Below are positions 60,627 through 61,993 of a DNA stretch of 61,993 nt, one piece after another. The position numbers were made by a program, and so were the translations under genes. A model generated the notes under the pieces. That model was not told where the DNA came from and did not search any database. It worked only from the letters and a program-made list of their open reading frames with translations. The stretch comes from Rhodothermales bacterium (GTDB taxonomy: Bacteria > Bacteroidota > Rhodothermia > Rhodothermales > Bin80), in the NCBI GenBank assembly GCA_028278205.1, contig JANQES010000146.1:1-61993 (forward strand). The letters run 5' to 3'. Positions within the stretch are counted from its first letter, which is position 1. Each line of letters starts with the position of its first letter.

Positions 60627-61993
60627 ACTCGCCGTCACCGTCACCTCGGCCTGCAGGGCGTTGCCGATCTCCCCCGCCTGCCGCAGGTCCTCGAGGCGCT
60701 TGGTGACCGCCCGCCGCACCTCCCTGAGCGCGGCGTAGCGATCGAGCAGCGCCGCGTCCTCCCACGCCGGCTCCGCCGCGGGGAAGCCGGCGAGGAAGAC
60801 CGACTCGGTGCGATCCGCCCCGGGGAGGTTCTGCCAGACGTCCTCCGAGGTGAAGCTGAGCACCGGCGCCAGCACCCGCGCCAGATCGCGGGCCATGATG
60901 TGCAGCACCGTCTGGGCCGAGCGCCGCAGCGGGCCGTCGGGCGCCTCGCAGTAGAGCCTGTCCTTGACGATATCGCAGTAGAACGCGGAGAGGTCCACCG
61001 TGCACAGCTCGATGGTGTGGTGGAACACGTGGTGGAAGTCGTAGTCGGCGTACGCCTTGTCGAGGCGCTGGAGGTACGCGCCGAAGCGGGCGAGCATCCA
61101 GCGATCGAGCTCGGGCATCTCGGCCTGGGGCACCGCGTGGGCCGCCGGATCGAAGCCGTCGAGGTTGCCGAGCAGGAACCGCAGGGTGTTGCGGATCTTG
61201 CGGTACGACTCGGTGAGGCTCTTGATGATGCCCTGCGAGAAGGCGATGTCCGAGCGGTAGTCCTCGTAGGAGACCCACAGCCGGAGGATCTCGGCCCCCT
61301 GGGCGTCGATGGTCTTGGCCGGCGGCACGAAGTTCTTCTGGCTCTTGGAGAGGATCTCGCCCTTCTCGTTGCAGATGAACCCGTGGGTGAGCACCGCCTT
61401 GTACGGCGCCCGATCGGTGGTGCCCACGCCGGTGAGCAGCGCGGTGTGGAACCAGCCCCGATGCTGGTCCGAGCCCTCGAGGTAGAGATCCACCGGCACG
61501 CCGAGGCCCGGCTTGTCGCGACAGACCGCGGCCCAGCTGACCCCCGACTCGAACCAGACATCGACGATGTTCTCCTCCTTGGTGAACGAGGTCGAGCCGC
61601 ACGAGCAGCGGGTGCCCTCGGGCAACAGCTCCGCCGCGGGCCGGGCGAACCAGGCGTCCGAGCCGTGCTCCCCGAAGATGGCCGCGACGTGGCGCACCAC
61701 CGCCGCGTCGACCAGCGACTCGCCGCAGTCGTCACAGAAGAAGAACGGCAGCGGCACGCCCCACACCCGCTGGCGTGAGATGCACCAGTCGGGGCGGTTC
61801 TCCACCATGCCGAAGATGCGGTCGCGGCCCCAGGGAGGGATCCAGCGGGTCTCGTCGATCTGGGCCAGCGAGGCCTCCCTGAGCCCGGTGGCGTCCATGG
61901 AGATGAACCACTGGGGCGTGGCACGGAAGATGATCGGCTGCTTGCAGCGCCAGCAGGCCGGGTACTGGTGGTTGATGGTTTGGTCGGGGGGGT
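60627..61993 (-). pseudogene. ileS: Isoleucyl-tRNA synthetase fragment, chimeric 3' end, 5' end beyond the window
   Basis: The visible part begins in the editing/catalytic region (MDATGLREASLAQID, WCISRQRVWGVPLPFFFCDD) and reaches the anticodon-binding domain (YRKIRNTLRFLLGNLDGFDP, DLSAFYCDIVKDRLYCEAPD). The class I signature is ILSKS at 61341-61355 in place of KMSKS, as in some deltaproteobacterial enzymes. After EVTVTAS the frame jumps into a histidine kinase tail, so the zinc-binding C-terminus is lost. Codon texture and motif style differ from the rest of the window. An assembly chimera with another organism is more likely than a true fusion. Confidence 0.88.

Noticed and set aside
60641..61924. 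Other long leftward frames over the ileS fragment
   Set aside because: They are Arg/Ser-rich shadow frames of the IleRS frame, which alone has synthetase motifs.

Overview
The window looks like one contig of a GC-rich member of the Bacteroidota/Rhodothermota line. The pointers are type IX secretion (T9SS) C-terminal sorting tails with the YPNPFNP motif (19333-19989, 34670-36703), a PorV/PorQ-like barrel protein, a TonB-dependent receptor, a TonB protein, a DUF2851 protein and a GH92 mannosidase. No rRNA, tRNA, CRISPR array, integrase or IS transposase was seen.

Layout. 1-5.1 kb: a carboxylate-amine ligase running off the edge, an AT-richer pair (small secreted Cys peptide and lipoprotein), a Tat-exported PLP enzyme and pyrF. 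5.3-15.3 kb: DUF2851, an ABM-fold protein, two uncharacterised genes, a TonB-dependent receptor, a lipoprotein and glgC. 15.3-22.1 kb: a giant DUF4175 protein, a small orphan antitoxin-like protein, a GDGYAS-repeat T9SS protein, an exported FGE-fold protein and a DCC protein. 22.3-29.2 kb: chrA, a fused PD-(D/E)XK nuclease-VWA protein, then the beta-oxidation pair fadI/fadJ. 29.3-36.7 kb: a convergent two-component pair, a YHYH lipoprotein, an internally deleted FtsX/MacB permease behind a candidate sigma-54 promoter, and a 19-repeat LRR T9SS protein. 36.8-48 kb: two unknown proteins, a sugar-phosphate isomerase, a di-heme peroxidase with an Fn3 lipoprotein, a methyltransferase, an HDOD protein, TonB, mtnA and a PorV-like protein. 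48.5-53.9 kb: GH92, a decayed ICMT remnant, a zinc-ribbon protein, rsmB and a UDG-fold protein. 54-60.6 kb: an SRPBCC protein, a CoA-disulfide-reductase-like flavoprotein and a dense phosphorelay cluster (REC-PAS-histidine kinase, REC, Hpt-REC-REC, Rcp1-like REC).

The intergenic DNA is unusual. More than a dozen unrelated families of short-word inverted repeats sit between genes, many with perfect stems of 16-28 bp. In several places they have supplied start regions, N-terminal codons or stop codons to neighbouring genes. A separate 86-bp element occurs twice, can fold as a three-way junction, and encodes a similar 28-residue peptide in both copies.

The most interesting candidate for an undescribed system is the nuclease-VWA fusion at 23591-25519. 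It has intact nuclease and MIDAS motifs, sits alone between housekeeping genes, and looks compositionally foreign. The right end (about 60.62 kb onward) is an ileS fragment of deltaproteobacterial flavour joined in frame to the last 21 codons of a histidine kinase, which I read as an assembly chimera.
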